Assembly (NCBI RefSeq): GCF_015624505.1
Contig: NZ_CP061379.1
Span: 434,001-498,000 of the forward strand
Length of the DNA: 64,000 nucleotides
Reading direction: 5' to 3'
DNA from: Bradyrhizobium commune
Lineage (GTDB): Bacteria > Pseudomonadota > Alphaproteobacteria > Rhizobiales > Xanthobacteraceae
In this document: one piece after another, positions 1 to 8,847 of the stretch
Layout: each line of letters opens with the position of its first letter
Numbering within the stretch: position 1 is the first letter of the stretch
The notes under the pieces: generated by a model
Database searches by the model: none
Told to the model about the DNA's origin: nothing
The model's input: only the letters and a program-made list of their open reading frames with translations
Made by a program: the position numbers and the translations under genes

Positions 1-74
1 CCAAGGAGCTCGCCGCGAACACGGCGTTCTGGCAGCCGATCGTGAAGGCGACGGGGTATAAGATCGAGAATTAG
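1..74 (+). CDS. C-terminal end of a TctC/Bug-type solute-binding protein (partial)
   Basis: Only the last 23 codons lie in the window, read in the frame starting at position 3 and ending with TAG at 72-74. The tail ends AFWQPIVKATGYKIEN, which resembles the usual C-terminus of periplasmic binding proteins of tripartite tricarboxylate transporters (a tryptophan, then a KASG/KATG-like turn). The assignment rests on this short tail and on memory of the family; the rest of the gene is outside the window. A three-stem palindromic element starts 27 bases downstream and could end the transcript. Confidence 0.5.
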   Translation, partial: KELAANTAFWQPIVKATGYKIEN

Positions 75-100
75 CCTCTGCTCGTATCAAACACTCCGTC

Positions 101-184
101 GTCACGGCCGGGCTTGTCCCGGCCATCCACGCACATCCGCGATTGCCGCAAGACGTGGATGCCCGGGTCAGGCCCGGGCATGAC
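101..184. repeat. Three-stem palindromic element after the TctC-like gene
   Basis: An outer GTCA/TGAC pair encloses three inverted repeats: GGCCGGG/CCCGGCC (106-112 with 118-124), ATCCACG/CGTGGAT (125-131 with 154-160) and GCCCGGG/CCCGGGC (161-167 with 173-179). It lies between two convergent gene ends (stops at 74 and 210), so it may act as a two-way terminator. This layout is typical of dispersed intergenic palindromes in rhizobial genomes. Confidence 0.75.
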
Positions 185-209
185 GAGCCGGGAGCACTTC
201 GCCCCTCAC

Positions 210-1847
210 TCACATCTTCGCGCGCTGGGCGATGCCGTCCTTGATCGCCGCGAGCTCGGCCTCGTCCCAGATGCCGATCAAGATGCCGCCCTTCACCTGG
301 AGCTGGTTGTCGGCGTAGTTCGAGATCTTCTCGCGGGGCGTGGTGATGTGGTCGTTCGGATGCAGCGCCCAATCGAATAGTTCGGCCTGAAGGCGCGCGA
401 TGATGCCGGCGCATTGGGGATCGTCGCCGCGATCCAGAAACTCGTCCGGATCGGTTTCGAGATCGTACAGCATCGGACGGAAGCCGGAGGCGTGGATGTA
501 TTTCCAGCGGCCGTCGAACACCATGAACAGGCGGCAGCGCTCGATCGGCTGGTTCAGCTTCAGCCGCACGTCCTGCATGGCGTAGTCGTATTCGGAGAAC
601 GCGACCTTGCGCCAATCCCCCGGCGGCGTCGGGCCGCGCAGCAGCGGCAGCAATGAACGGCCTTCGAGGATGTGGTCCGGCACCTTGCCGCCGAAATAAT
701 CGACGAAGGTCGGCGCGAGATCGATGCCCTCGACCAAAGCATCGCTGCGCGTGCCGCGCGTCGCGTCTGCCTCTTTCGAGGGGTCGATGACGATCAGCGG
801 AATCTTGGCCGATTGCTCGTGGAACAGGTCCTTCTCGCCCATCCAGTGATCGCCGAGATAATCGCCATGATCGGAGGTGAACACGATCATGGTTGTTTCC
901 AGAAGGTCGCGCTCTTCCAGAAACTTCATCAGTACGCCGATCTGGTCGTCGATCTGGGTGATCAGGCCCATATAGGTCGGGATCACCTTCTCGCGGGCAT
1001 CGTCACGCGCCATGTTGCGGGAGTAGCGCATGTCCATATAGGCGCCGAACACCGGATGCGGGTTTTGCCGCTCGCGGTCGGAGCGGATCACCGGGATCAT
1101 GTCATCGGTCGAATACATGCTGGCGTAGGGCTCGGGCGCGATGTAGGGCCAGTGCGGCTTGATGTAGGACAGATGCAGGCACCATGGCCTGCCGTCGTTC
1201 TCGGCCTCGCTGATGAAGTCCATCGCGCGCCGCGTCATGTAGGGCGTCTCGGAATGTTCCTCCGGCACGCGCGCGGCCTTGTCGGCGTGCACCAGCAGCC
1301 AGCCGTTCTGAAGCGAGCCGTCCTCCGCCGCGCCTGAATTGGCCCAGTGCTCCCAGGGATTGGTGGCTTCAAATCCCTGCTGGCGCAGATACTCGTCGTA
1401 TTTCGGTCGTGGGCGGCCGGTCGGGTGCAGGCCGTCGTCGCGCTCGTAGGGCTCAAAGCCGCATTCGGCGACGTGCACGCCGATCATCGATTCCGGCGGA
1501 ATGCCGAGCGCCTTCATGCCTTCGAGATCGGGCGCCATGTGGGTCTTGCCGACCAGCACGTTGCGCACGCCGATTTTTTTCAGATGATCGCCGAGCGTGG
1601 GCTCGCCGACGCGCAGCGGCCAGCCGTTCCAGTGCGAGCCGTGCGAGCGCATGTAGCGCCCGGTGTAGAATGACATCCGCGACGGGCCGCAGATCGGCGA
1701 TTGCACATAGGCTTTGGTGAACAGCACGCCGCGCTTCGCCATGGCGTCGATGTTCGGGGTCTTAAGCCGGGGATGGCCGGTGCAGCCGAGATAATCATAG
1801 CGAAGCTGGTCGCACATGATCCAGAGAACGTTCCTCGCGCGCGCCAT
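210..1847 (-). CDS. Sulfatase-family hydrolase (formylglycine-dependent sulfatase or phosphonate/phosphate ester hydrolase)
   Basis: The 545-residue protein belongs to the alkaline phosphatase/sulfatase superfamily. It opens with a metal-binding segment (MCDQLRYDYLG, Asp13). At C53-G-P-S-R57 it carries the CxPSR motif whose cysteine is oxidised to formylglycine, followed by YTGRY. A second metal site, SDHGDYLGDH, lies in the C-terminal half next to GEKDLFHE. No signal peptide is evident, so it is probably cytoplasmic, as in rhizobial phosphonate monoesterases and choline sulfatases. The substrate cannot be told from sequence. It stands alone, convergent with the TctC-like gene and downstream of obgE on the same strand, separated from it by a long inverted repeat. 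Confidence 0.85.
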   Translation of the reverse strand: MARARNVLWIMCDQLRYDYLGCTGHPRLKTPNIDAMAKRGVLFTKAYVQSPICGPSRMSFYTGRYMRSHGSHWNGWPLRVGEPTLGDHLKKIGVRNVLVGKTHMAPDLEGMKALGIPPESMIGVHVAECGFEPYERDDGLHPTGRPRPKYDEYLRQQGFEATNPWEHWANSGAAEDGSLQNGWLLVHADKAARVPEEHSETPYMTRRAMDFISEAENDGRPWCLHLSYIKPHWPYIAPEPYASMYSTDDMIPVIRSDRERQNPHPVFGAYMDMRYSRNMARDDAREKVIPTYMGLITQIDDQIGVLMKFLEERDLLETTMIVFTSDHGDYLGDHWMGEKDLFHEQSAKIPLIVIDPSKEADATRGTRSDALVEGIDLAPTFVDYFGGKVPDHILEGRSLLPLLRGPTPPGDWRKVAFSEYDYAMQDVRLKLNQPIERCRLFMVFDGRWKYIHASGFRPMLYDLETDPDEFLDRGDDPQCAGIIARLQAELFDWALHPNDHITTPREKISNYADNQLQVKGGILIGIWDEAELAAIKDGIAQRAKM

Positions 1848-1946
1848 GCGTCATCCCTGCCGTTTCTTGATTGTTGGATGCTGCGCTATCGAGGGCGCCA
1901 AGACAACCGTTGAGTGACGTGCGTATCCGTGGCCGTACACTCCAAT

Positions 1947-2067
1947 GTCGTCCCGGCGAAGGCCGGGACCCATACTCCTCAGAAGAAGTTATCGCGCGAG
2001 ACGACAACGACCAATCTTCGCCAAATCGCGTTCGGTGGTTATGGGTCCCGGCCTTCGCCGGGACGAC
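1947..2067. repeat. Inverted repeat with two perfect 27-bp arms (family A, copy 1)
   Basis: Arms 1947-1973 and 2041-2067 are exact reverse complements, starting GTCGTCCCGGCG and ending GGGACCCAT, with a 67-base spacer. The right arm ends 3 bases from the obgE stop. Each arm also has an internal CCCGGC/GCCGGG hairpin. A second copy with one changed position per arm is at 4723-4840. A terminator or mRNA-end role is possible. Confidence 0.9.
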
Positions 2068-2070
2068 GGC

Positions 2071-3153
<1,083 letters not shown>

Positions 3154-3196
3154 TTATCCCTGAATCGGCGGAAAATTCGCGATTCCAGGCCCTTGC

Positions 3197-3679
3197 TTAA
3201 CTGGCTGGTCTTCGCCGGATCAGGAATTTCTGCATCCCCGCCAGCACCAGCTCCTTGCGCTGGTTGAACACGGTGCTCCGAAGCGTCACTGCACCGGTCG
3301 TGCGTCCCGGCAGGAGCTCGGTGACCTCGAGCGCCGGATAGATCGTGTCGTCGGCGAACACCGGCTTGAGGAACCGGCTCGACTGCTCGAGGAAGCCGAC
3401 CAGGGAGTCCTCGACCATGAACGGAAACAGGCCGGCGCCAGGCGCGGTGTGGATCAGCGTCTGGAAACCGTGTGCGAGCAGATGCGGCATGCCGCGGGCG
3501 CGGCAATATTCCACATCATAGTGCACCGGATGGGTGTCGCCGCTCGCGGTCTGGAACGCCGTGAACACCGCCGAGGTCTGGGTACGGCTCGGCAGCACGA
3601 AGCGTTCGCCGACGGCAAAATCCTCAAACCAGCGTTGCTGGGGGATCATGCGATGCTGCGCCGGGTCGAAGTCGGTCAT
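3197..3679 (-). CDS. MaoC-like hydratase/dehydratase
   Basis: The 160-residue hot-dog-fold protein resembles (R)-specific enoyl-CoA hydratases of the MaoC family. The hydratase motif is visible as SGDTHPVHYDVEYCR, with Asp and His as the catalytic pair. The reading frame is open further upstream, but the extension has no family resemblance and would overlap the divergent promoter region; I chose the ATG at 3679 (MTDFDPAQHRM). The substrate is unknown. A divergently oriented EamA exporter begins 121 bases away, so both may share a control region. Confidence 0.85.
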   Translation of the reverse strand: MTDFDPAQHRMIPQQRWFEDFAVGERFVLPSRTQTSAVFTAFQTASGDTHPVHYDVEYCRARGMPHLLAHGFQTLIHTAPGAGLFPFMVEDSLVGFLEQSSRFLKPVFADDTIYPALEVTELLPGRTTGAVTLRSTVFNQRKELVLAGMQKFLIRRRPAS

Positions 3680-3800
3680 GACCAAAACTCTTTCGTCAGT
3701 GCTGTGCCTATCGCTACCGCGATGCGAAGAGTGCGACAATCCGTTCAATTCATCTTGCGTGGGCTTGTCGCGGCCGCCAGCGTCATTAAAACGGCGCTCG

Positions 3801-4715
3801 ATGCCCTTCTTCAAGAATCTCTCTGCCTATGACGACCGCTCGGCGCGGCTGGCCGGCATCGCGCTGATGCTGCTGTCGATCTTCATGTTCTCGTTCGGCG
3901 ACGCCATGGGCAAGTTCCTGGTCGGCACCTATTCGGTCGGACAGCTCCTGCTGTTGCGCGGTTGCGCCGCGCTGCTGCTGCTGTCGCCGCTGATCTGGAA
4001 GCAGCGCCACCAGTTCCTGCACATGGAGCGGCCGCGATTGCAGCTGCTTCGTGTCACGCTGTCGACGCTGGAGGTGGCGGCCTTTTTCATTGCGACCGTC
4101 TATCTGCCGCTCGCCGACGTCGTCACCTATTATCTCGCTGGTCCCATCTTCGTCACCGCGATGTCGGCGATCTTCCTGCGCGAGAAAGTCGGCTGGCGGC
4201 GCTGGACCGCGATCCTGATCGGCTTCTGCGGCGTGCTGATTGCGCTGCGGCCGTCGGCGCAGATGGTGAGCCCGCCGGCGCTGATCGCGCTCGGCGGCAG
4301 CCTGTCGTTTGCAACGCTGATGCTGATCACGCGCAGCCTGCGCAAGACCCCCGATATCGTGATGGCGTCCTCGCAATTCGTCGGCACGTTCCTGCTGGGT
4401 GCGGTGATGTCGGCGTTTCACTGGGTGCCGCCGACGCCGGGCAGTCTCCTCATCTTCGCGCTGGCGGGGGCCATCTCGGTGACGGCGCTGTTCTGCGTCA
4501 ACCGGTCCTTGAAACTCGCACCGGCGAGCGTGGTCGTGCCCTACCAATATTCGATGATCGTCTGGGCGGTGATCTTCGGCTTCGTCGTGTTCGGCGACGT
4601 GCCGCAGCTCGCAACCATCGTCGGCGCCGCGATCATCATCGGCGCCGGATTCTACATCTATTTGCGTGAGCGCGATTTGGGGCGCGGCAACGCGGATGTG
4701 AATCCGCCGGCGTAA
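3801..4715 (+). CDS. EamA-family (DMT superfamily) transporter
   Basis: The 304-residue inner-membrane protein has about ten hydrophobic segments in two EamA repeats, the first beginning near IALMLLSIFMFSFGD and the second near LIALGGSLSFATLMLI. It probably exports a small metabolite or amino-acid derivative; the substrate cannot be read from the sequence. The ATG at 3801 (MPFFKNLSAYDDRSARLAG) gives a normal family length; the open frame upstream covers the divergent promoter region. It is convergent with the GNAT gene, with a long palindromic repeat between the two. Confidence 0.88.
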   Translation: MPFFKNLSAYDDRSARLAGIALMLLSIFMFSFGDAMGKFLVGTYSVGQLLLLRGCAALLLLSPLIWKQRHQFLHMERPRLQLLRVTLSTLEVAAFFIATVYLPLADVVTYYLAGPIFVTAMSAIFLREKVGWRRWTAILIGFCGVLIALRPSAQMVSPPALIALGGSLSFATLMLITRSLRKTPDIVMASSQFVGTFLLGAVMSAFHWVPPTPGSLLIFALAGAISVTALFCVNRSLKLAPASVVVPYQYSMIVWAVIFGFVVFGDVPQLATIVGAAIIIGAGFYIYLRERDLGRGNADVNPPA

Positions 4716-4722
4716 CCACAAT

Positions 4723-4840
4723 GTCGTCCCGGCGGAGGCCGGGACCCATACCCCAGGGAGCAGTTTTGCGAAGACTCGGAGTGGGAATCTTCGCGTCACG
4801 AACAGTCGTGGTTATGGGTCCCGGCCTCCGCCGGGACGAC
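4723..4840. repeat. Inverted repeat with two perfect 27-bp arms (family A, copy 2)
   Basis: Arms 4723-4749 and 4814-4840 are exact reverse complements of each other and differ from the copy at 1947-2067 by one compensated position (GCGGAGG instead of GCGAAGG). Both copies have GTGGTT next to the inner end of the right arm. The element fills the gap between convergent stops at 4715 and 4859, a good place for a two-way terminator. Confidence 0.9.
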
Positions 4841-4858
4841 TCGCGGTGAGAGCTGGGC

Positions 4859-5452
4859 CTACCTCATCCGTCGCGCGCTGCTCCAGCTCTTCAGCGACGC
4901 CCAGACGCCGCGCGAGAGACGGAAGCAGTCCACCGGCGTCGAGGAGCCCAGCGCCAGGAAGCGGTGCAGCTCGACGCCGCTCCACTGGAAGCCGCACTTC
5001 TCCAGGATCTTGCGCGAGGCCGGGTTGGTGACGCGCGCACCGGCTGAGAGGTGATCGCCGTCGAATTCCTCGAAGAAGAAGTCGATCGCGCCGCGCGCGG
5101 CTTCCGTGGCAAAGCCGCGGCCCCAATGCTCGACGCCGAGCCAGTAGCCGAGCTCGGCATTGTCGGGCGTGGAGCAATCGATGCCGACCATGCCGATCGG
5201 CGCGTTGTCGTGCTCGATCAGGAACACGGTCTCGCTGCCGAGCTCGGAGGTGGCGCGGATGAATTCAACCGCGTCGTCGTGCGAATAGGGATGCGGCAGG
5301 CGGCGGGTGTTTTCCGCGATGCGGCGGTCGTTGGCGAGGCGGGCGATGGTCTTGACGTCGGCGAGTGTCGGTCGGCGCAAGGTCAGCCGCTCGGTGGCGA
5401 CGACGCTCGGTCTCGCCTCCCGCAAGGTCACGCTCGAAAAGTCCTGCAACAT
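4859..5452 (-). CDS. GNAT-family N-acetyltransferase (RimJ/RimL type)
   Basis: The 197-residue protein has the RimJ/RimL-like acetyltransferase pattern: TERLTLRRPTLAD at the N-terminus, APIGMVGID (strand 4), the acetyl-CoA loop EHWGRGFATEAARGA and NPASRKILEKCGF near the end. It probably acetylates a protein N-terminus or a small amine. It lies downstream of rpmA on the same strand. A GNAT gene between rpmA and obgE is a familiar order in Bradyrhizobiaceae, which suggests a conserved neighbourhood. A strong hairpin at 5519-5545 probably separates it from the ribosomal protein transcript. Confidence 0.9.
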   Translation of the reverse strand: MLQDFSSVTLREARPSVVATERLTLRRPTLADVKTIARLANDRRIAENTRRLPHPYSHDDAVEFIRATSELGSETVFLIEHDNAPIGMVGIDCSTPDNAELGYWLGVEHWGRGFATEAARGAIDFFFEEFDGDHLSAGARVTNPASRKILEKCGFQWSGVELHRFLALGSSTPVDCFRLSRGVWASLKSWSSARRMR

Positions 5453-5518
5453 GTCCGGCTCCGTCAGAAGTCACTAAGTGAAAAGCGAGCAAGTCATAAA
5501 GTGAGCAGTTCAAACGAA

Positions 5519-5545
5519 AGGGGAGGCCGGTTTCCCGCCTCCCCT
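5519..5545 (-). terminator. Probable intrinsic terminator of rplU-rpmA
   Basis: A perfect 9-bp stem AGGGGAGGC/GCCTCCCCT (5519-5527 with 5537-5545) has a 9-base loop. On the minus strand it is followed by a T-rich stretch, TTCGTTTG. It is 66 bases past the rpmA stop. A weaker 8-bp stem (5563-5570 with 5583-5590) lies between it and rpmA. Confidence 0.6.
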
Positions 5546-5610
5546 GGAGCCTAAGTGTGGACTCCGCCGGTTTGGTCAGGACCCGGCGGACTCCAAATTT
5601 GATCCACCGT

Positions 5611-5880
5611 CTATTCAGCAGCCTCTGCGAGCGGGAGTACCGCTACGAAGGTGCGACCGTTGGCTTTGGCCTGGAATTCAACACGACCCTCGATCTTGGC
5701 GAACAACGTATGGTCGGTGCCCATGCCGACATTAAGGCCGGGATGCCAGGTGGTGCCGCGCTGACGCGCAATGATGTTGCCGGGAATCACGTGCTCCCCG
5801 CCGAACACCTTGACGCCAAGGCGCTTGCCCTTTGAATCGCGCCCGTTGCGCGATGAACCGCCTGCTTTTTTGTGAGCCAT
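5611..5880 (-). CDS. rpmA: 50S ribosomal protein L27
   Basis: The 89-residue protein begins [20 protein letters not shown], the hallmark of L27, whose N-terminal tail reaches the peptidyl transferase centre. The rest ([18 protein letters not shown]) also matches the family. It is preceded by GGAG at normal spacing and lies 97 bases downstream of rplU, with which it should be co-transcribed. Confidence 0.98.
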   Translation of the reverse strand: MAHKKAGGSSRNGRDSKGKRLGVKVFGGEHVIPGNIIARQRGTTWHPGLNVGMGTDHTLFAKIEGRVEFQAKANGRTFVAVLPLAEAAE

Positions 5881-5977
5881 GGCTCGTCTCCGAAATCCTG
5901 CGTATCTCTAGTTCAATTCCTTGACGGAATCATTTCACAATTTCTCACGCATCAATTCGTGAATTGGCGTGATCAAA

Positions 5978-6370
5978 TTATGCGGCGGCGGCTTCTTCCT
6001 CGGCAGTGTCCTTGGCGACCTTCGCCTTCTTCGGACGCGGCCCCTTGGTCGGCTTGGCGTTGTCCGCCAGGATCTCGCTGATGCGCAGCACCGTGATCTC
6101 GTCGCGGTAGCCACGCTTGCGGCGCGAATTCTTGCGGCGGCGCTTCTTGAACGCGATGACCTTCGGACCGCGCTTGTGGTCGAGGATCTCGACCGCAACG
6201 GACGCGCCTGCGACCGTCGGAACGCCCAGCACCGGCGTGTCACCGCCGAGCACCAGCACCTCGTTCAACTGCACGATCGAGCCGACTTCGCCTTCGATCT
6301 TGCCAACTTCCAGAACATCATCCGGCACGACGCGGTATTGCTTGCCGCCGGTTTTGATGACTGCGAACAT
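5978..6370 (-). CDS. rplU: 50S ribosomal protein L21
   Basis: The 130-residue protein starts MFAVIKTGGKQYRV and has the conserved VPTVAGASVAVEIL and FKKRRRKNSRRKRGYRD basic region that binds 23S rRNA. A short Lys/Ala/Glu tail (AKVAKDTAEEEAAAA) extends the C-terminus, as in many alphaproteobacteria. It is the first gene of the rplU-rpmA unit. Confidence 0.98.
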   Translation of the reverse strand: MFAVIKTGGKQYRVVPDDVLEVGKIEGEVGSIVQLNEVLVLGGDTPVLGVPTVAGASVAVEILDHKRGPKVIAFKKRRRKNSRRKRGYRDEITVLRISEILADNAKPTKGPRPKKAKVAKDTAEEEAAAA

Positions 6371-6700
6371 CGTTTTTTTCCTTCGTGTTCAATCCCGGCC
6401 TCGCGACAAGATGTCCGGGCCGGCTTTTTGTCAGTCGTTACGGGTTTATGCGAGCTTTGTGCGGGCGGGAGATATCCCTTTGAAAACCCACGCAAAAACA
6501 AGCGGCGCGAGAAACGCCCCGCGCCGGTTGCGGGACTTATAGCCGCGATCCCTGAAGAGTCAAGGAAAAGCGGGCGAAAAGGCCCGGATTGGAAGGATTT
6601 GGGCCGCTCGCCGGTCCGGAATCGAATCTCGGCCCGCGCTGCAACCAACGGGTTCCCGCGCCGTTGTCCTCGCGAATTGGCATTCGGGCAAGGGCTTTCC
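6371..6700. other. Divergent control region between rplU and the ROK-family gene
   Basis: About 330 bases without a supported gene. A hairpin (CCGGCC 6395-6400 with GGCCGG 6418-6423, with an inner GACA/TGTC pair) lies in what would be the rplU leader on the minus strand. On the plus strand it is followed by CTTTTTG. It could be a leader structure for autoregulation of L21, but nothing proves this. I could not assign promoters with confidence. Confidence 0.5.
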
Positions 6701-7855
6701 ATGGCAACGGACGAGCTGGTCAAGACGACGACGGGCATCGCCCATCACGGCGCCGCGCGGCTGCCGTCGGTGGACGTCGACAGCTTCAACATCGAGATCA
6801 AGGACGAGGACGGCTTTCTCGGCGACCGCGCCAGCAAGGGCGCGTTCCGCAAGATTTTTGACCGCTGGCGCAAGCCGCTGCACAAATCGGGCAAGGATCC
6901 CTTTGGCGACGAACCGTCGGAGAAGATCAGCAAAAAAGTCCTGGACGACATCCTGGTCGGCGACGACACCGAGGCCTCGGCCGTGGTGCACAGCGCCATC
7001 GAGGATTTTGCCCAGGAGCTCGCCTATGTCACGCGGCGTTTCCTCAAGACCAAGGCCTGGGCCAGGACCGAACGCATCGTGGTCGGCGGCGGATTCCGCG
7101 ATTCGCGGTTGGGCGAGCTCGCGATCGCGCGCACCGAGATCATCCTCAAGGCCGAGGATTTCAAGATCGACATGCAGCCGATCCGCCATCATCCGGACGA
7201 GGCGGGCCTGATCGGCGCGCTGCATCTGGCGCCATCCTGGATCTTCGAGGCGCATGACAGCATCCTCGCCGTCGATATCGGCGGCACCAATATTCGCTGC
7301 GGCGTGGTGGAAACCTGCTGGAAGAAGGCGAACGATCTGTCGAAGGCGCAGGTCGCGAAATCCGAGCTGTGGCGTCACGCCGACGACGAGCCGACCCGGG
7401 AAGGCGCGGTCAAGCGCCTGATCAAGATGCTGAAGACGCTGATCACGGAGGCCGAGACCGAAGGCTTCAAGCTCGCGCCCTTCATCGGCATCGCCTGTCC
7501 CGGCGTGATCAACGAGGACGGCGGAATCGAAAAGGGCGCGCAGAACCTGCCGGGCAATTGGGAGAGCAGCAAGTTCAACCTGCCGGCGAGCCTGCTCGAA
7601 GGCATTCCAGAGATCGGCGAGCACGATACCGCCATCCTGATGCACAATGACGGCGTGGTTCAGGGCCTCTCCGAAATCCCGTTCATGCAGGATGTCGACC
7701 GCTGGGGCGTGCTCACCATCGGCACCGGCCTCGGCAATGCGCGTTTCACCAACCGCCACAAGGAGAATGGGAACGGCAAGGACCGGGATTCTGCGGACGG
7801 AAAGAAGAAAGCCAAGGAAAACAACAAGGACGATGGTAAAGGCGCCAAGGAGTAA
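6701..7855 (+). CDS. ROK-family (sugar kinase/regulator fold) protein with circularly permuted motif order
   Basis: The 384-residue protein has all core ROK/hexokinase-fold motifs in rotated order. Residues 124-135 (ERIVVGGGFRDS) look like the adenosine motif normally found near the C-terminus, and 166-176 (DEAGLIGALHL) like the usual ROK ending. Only then come the phosphate-1 motif AVDIGGTNIR (190-199), the catalytic-type HND (315-317) and the phosphate-2 motif GTGLG (341-345). The protein ends in a Lys/Asp/Asn-rich tail. No ROK zinc motif (CxCGxxGCxE) is present and there is no helix-turn-helix. I chose the ATG at 6701 because the upstream open frame runs antisense through rplU. It may be a kinase or a sugar-phosphate sensor; the substrate is unknown. 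Confidence 0.8.
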   Translation: MATDELVKTTTGIAHHGAARLPSVDVDSFNIEIKDEDGFLGDRASKGAFRKIFDRWRKPLHKSGKDPFGDEPSEKISKKVLDDILVGDDTEASAVVHSAIEDFAQELAYVTRRFLKTKAWARTERIVVGGGFRDSRLGELAIARTEIILKAEDFKIDMQPIRHHPDEAGLIGALHLAPSWIFEAHDSILAVDIGGTNIRCGVVETCWKKANDLSKAQVAKSELWRHADDEPTREGAVKRLIKMLKTLITEAETEGFKLAPFIGIACPGVINEDGGIEKGAQNLPGNWESSKFNLPASLLEGIPEIGEHDTAILMHNDGVVQGLSEIPFMQDVDRWGVLTIGTGLGNARFTNRHKENGNGKDRDSADGKKKAKENNKDDGKGAKE

Positions 7856-8323
7856 CCTTGACTGGTTAGGTTAAGGACCGGATTGCGTTGCGGCGCACCG
7901 GCCACCCGCTAGGGTCGAAGCGTCGCCTCACGCCGGCCGGCGAAGCCGCCCTTCCCGGCCAGCATTTCGATGAGCGGCACGGGACCGCCAGTGTTTACCG
8001 CGTCTGGCGGTCCCACCCGTTTTTCTTGCTTCGCCTCTCCCGCTTGCGGGAGAGGCCGACGCGCCCCGGGGCGATGCAAAGCATCGTCCCGCGCGCGGCG
8101 GGTGAGGGCTCTTTCCTCCAGGGGATTGTCCTGTTGCGGTGCACCCCCAAGAAACACCCTAAACAACAATCCGGAACTCCGTTCGCTCGCCTCAGACCCG
8201 GCTCCAGCCCGAAACCCGCAAAACAACCCCCCGATTTTCCCCTTTCGCGCCTTGTCTGGCCCGCCATCCTCGCCTATTAACGCCCCCAACCACAGGGGCC
8301 CTGCTCCTAACTTGGCGCCTTCA
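7856..8323. repeat. Gene-free stretch with a composite palindromic repeat
   Basis: No gene is supported in these 468 bases. They contain a cluster of hairpins: GCCTCTCCCGC/GCGGGAGAGGC (8033-8043 with 8046-8056), CGCCCCGGGGCG (8062-8073) and GATGC-AAA-GCATC (8073-8085). The cluster resembles the composite palindromic intergenic repeats common in Bradyrhizobium. The remainder up to the tRNA shows nothing I recognise. Confidence 0.6.
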
Positions 8324-8413
8324 GGAGAGGTGGCAGAGTGGTTGAATGCACCGCACTCGAAATGCGGCATAGGTGCAAGCCTATCGGGGGTTCGAATCCC
8401 TCCCTCTCCGCCA
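8324..8413 (+). tRNA. tRNA-Ser (anticodon CGA)
   Basis: A 90-base class II tRNA with encoded CCA end. The acceptor stem GGAGAGG (8324-8330) pairs with CCTCTCC (8403-8409), with discriminator G8410 and CCA 8411-8413. The anticodon stem CCGCA/TGCGG (8351-8355 with 8363-8367) frames the anticodon CGA at 8358-8360, reading UCG. The long variable arm is typical of tRNA-Ser, and GGTTCGAATCC forms the T loop. A restriction-modification block begins 180 bases downstream, in keeping with tRNA-Ser genes as common island insertion sites. Confidence 0.97.
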
Positions 8414-8592
8414 TATCCCCATGACTACGCCTCGAATACATGGCCAGTGTTTCCGTCCCGGTGATCGCCGGTTCGATGCGTTGCAGATGCGCGCCCACTA
8501 GGTCTCCGCCAGCCTCGCGGCGCGCGTTGGATTGGCTTAGGCAATTATGACGTACTCGGATTCCGCGTGCCAACCTTGATAAAGGGGCCAAA

Positions 8593-8847
8593 ATGGCCAA
8601 AAGTCGTGTGATTCGGGTGGGGCACAACTTGCAAAGCATATCGGCCAAAGACGCTAAGTATGGCTTTGGGCGGCTTATCGATTTGGCGCGTGCTGAGCCC
8701 GTGACGGTCGAGAAGCACGGGCGGCCGGTCGTGGTTGTGATGGCCGTTGAAGAATACGCGAAGCTACGAGAGAGCGCGAACGTGGCTGCTTCACCGAAGC
8801 GTCGCGCTAAGCGGTCTGGGAAATCCGGGGGATCAGTCAAGGAATGA
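8593..8847 (+). CDS. Phd/YefM-family antitoxin-like protein heading the hsd operon
   Basis: The 84-residue protein has the Phd/YefM antitoxin pattern: an N-terminal DNA-binding half (ISAKDAKYGFGRLIDLARAEPVTVEKHGRPVVVVM), then AVEEYAKLRE and a very basic tail (SPKRRAKRSGKSG). AAAGGGG sits at ribosome-binding distance upstream of the ATG. No Doc or YoeB-like toxin gene follows; instead its stop overlaps the hsdM start in an ATGA junction. It may therefore be a transcriptional repressor of the restriction operon rather than part of a classical toxin-antitoxin pair (inference). Confidence 0.85.
   Translation: MAKSRVIRVGHNLQSISAKDAKYGFGRLIDLARAEPVTVEKHGRPVVVVMAVEEYAKLRESANVAASPKRRAKRSGKSGGSVKE

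Noticed and set aside
6395..6423. Hairpin followed by CTTTTTG on the plus strand, as an intrinsic terminator
   Set aside because: No plus-strand gene ends upstream, and the stem is only 6 bp. It is kept only as a possible rplU leader structure.
5969..6700. Long N-terminal extension of the ROK-family reading frame
   Set aside because: It runs antisense through rplU and has no homology; the ATG at 6701 fits codon use and the gene layout.
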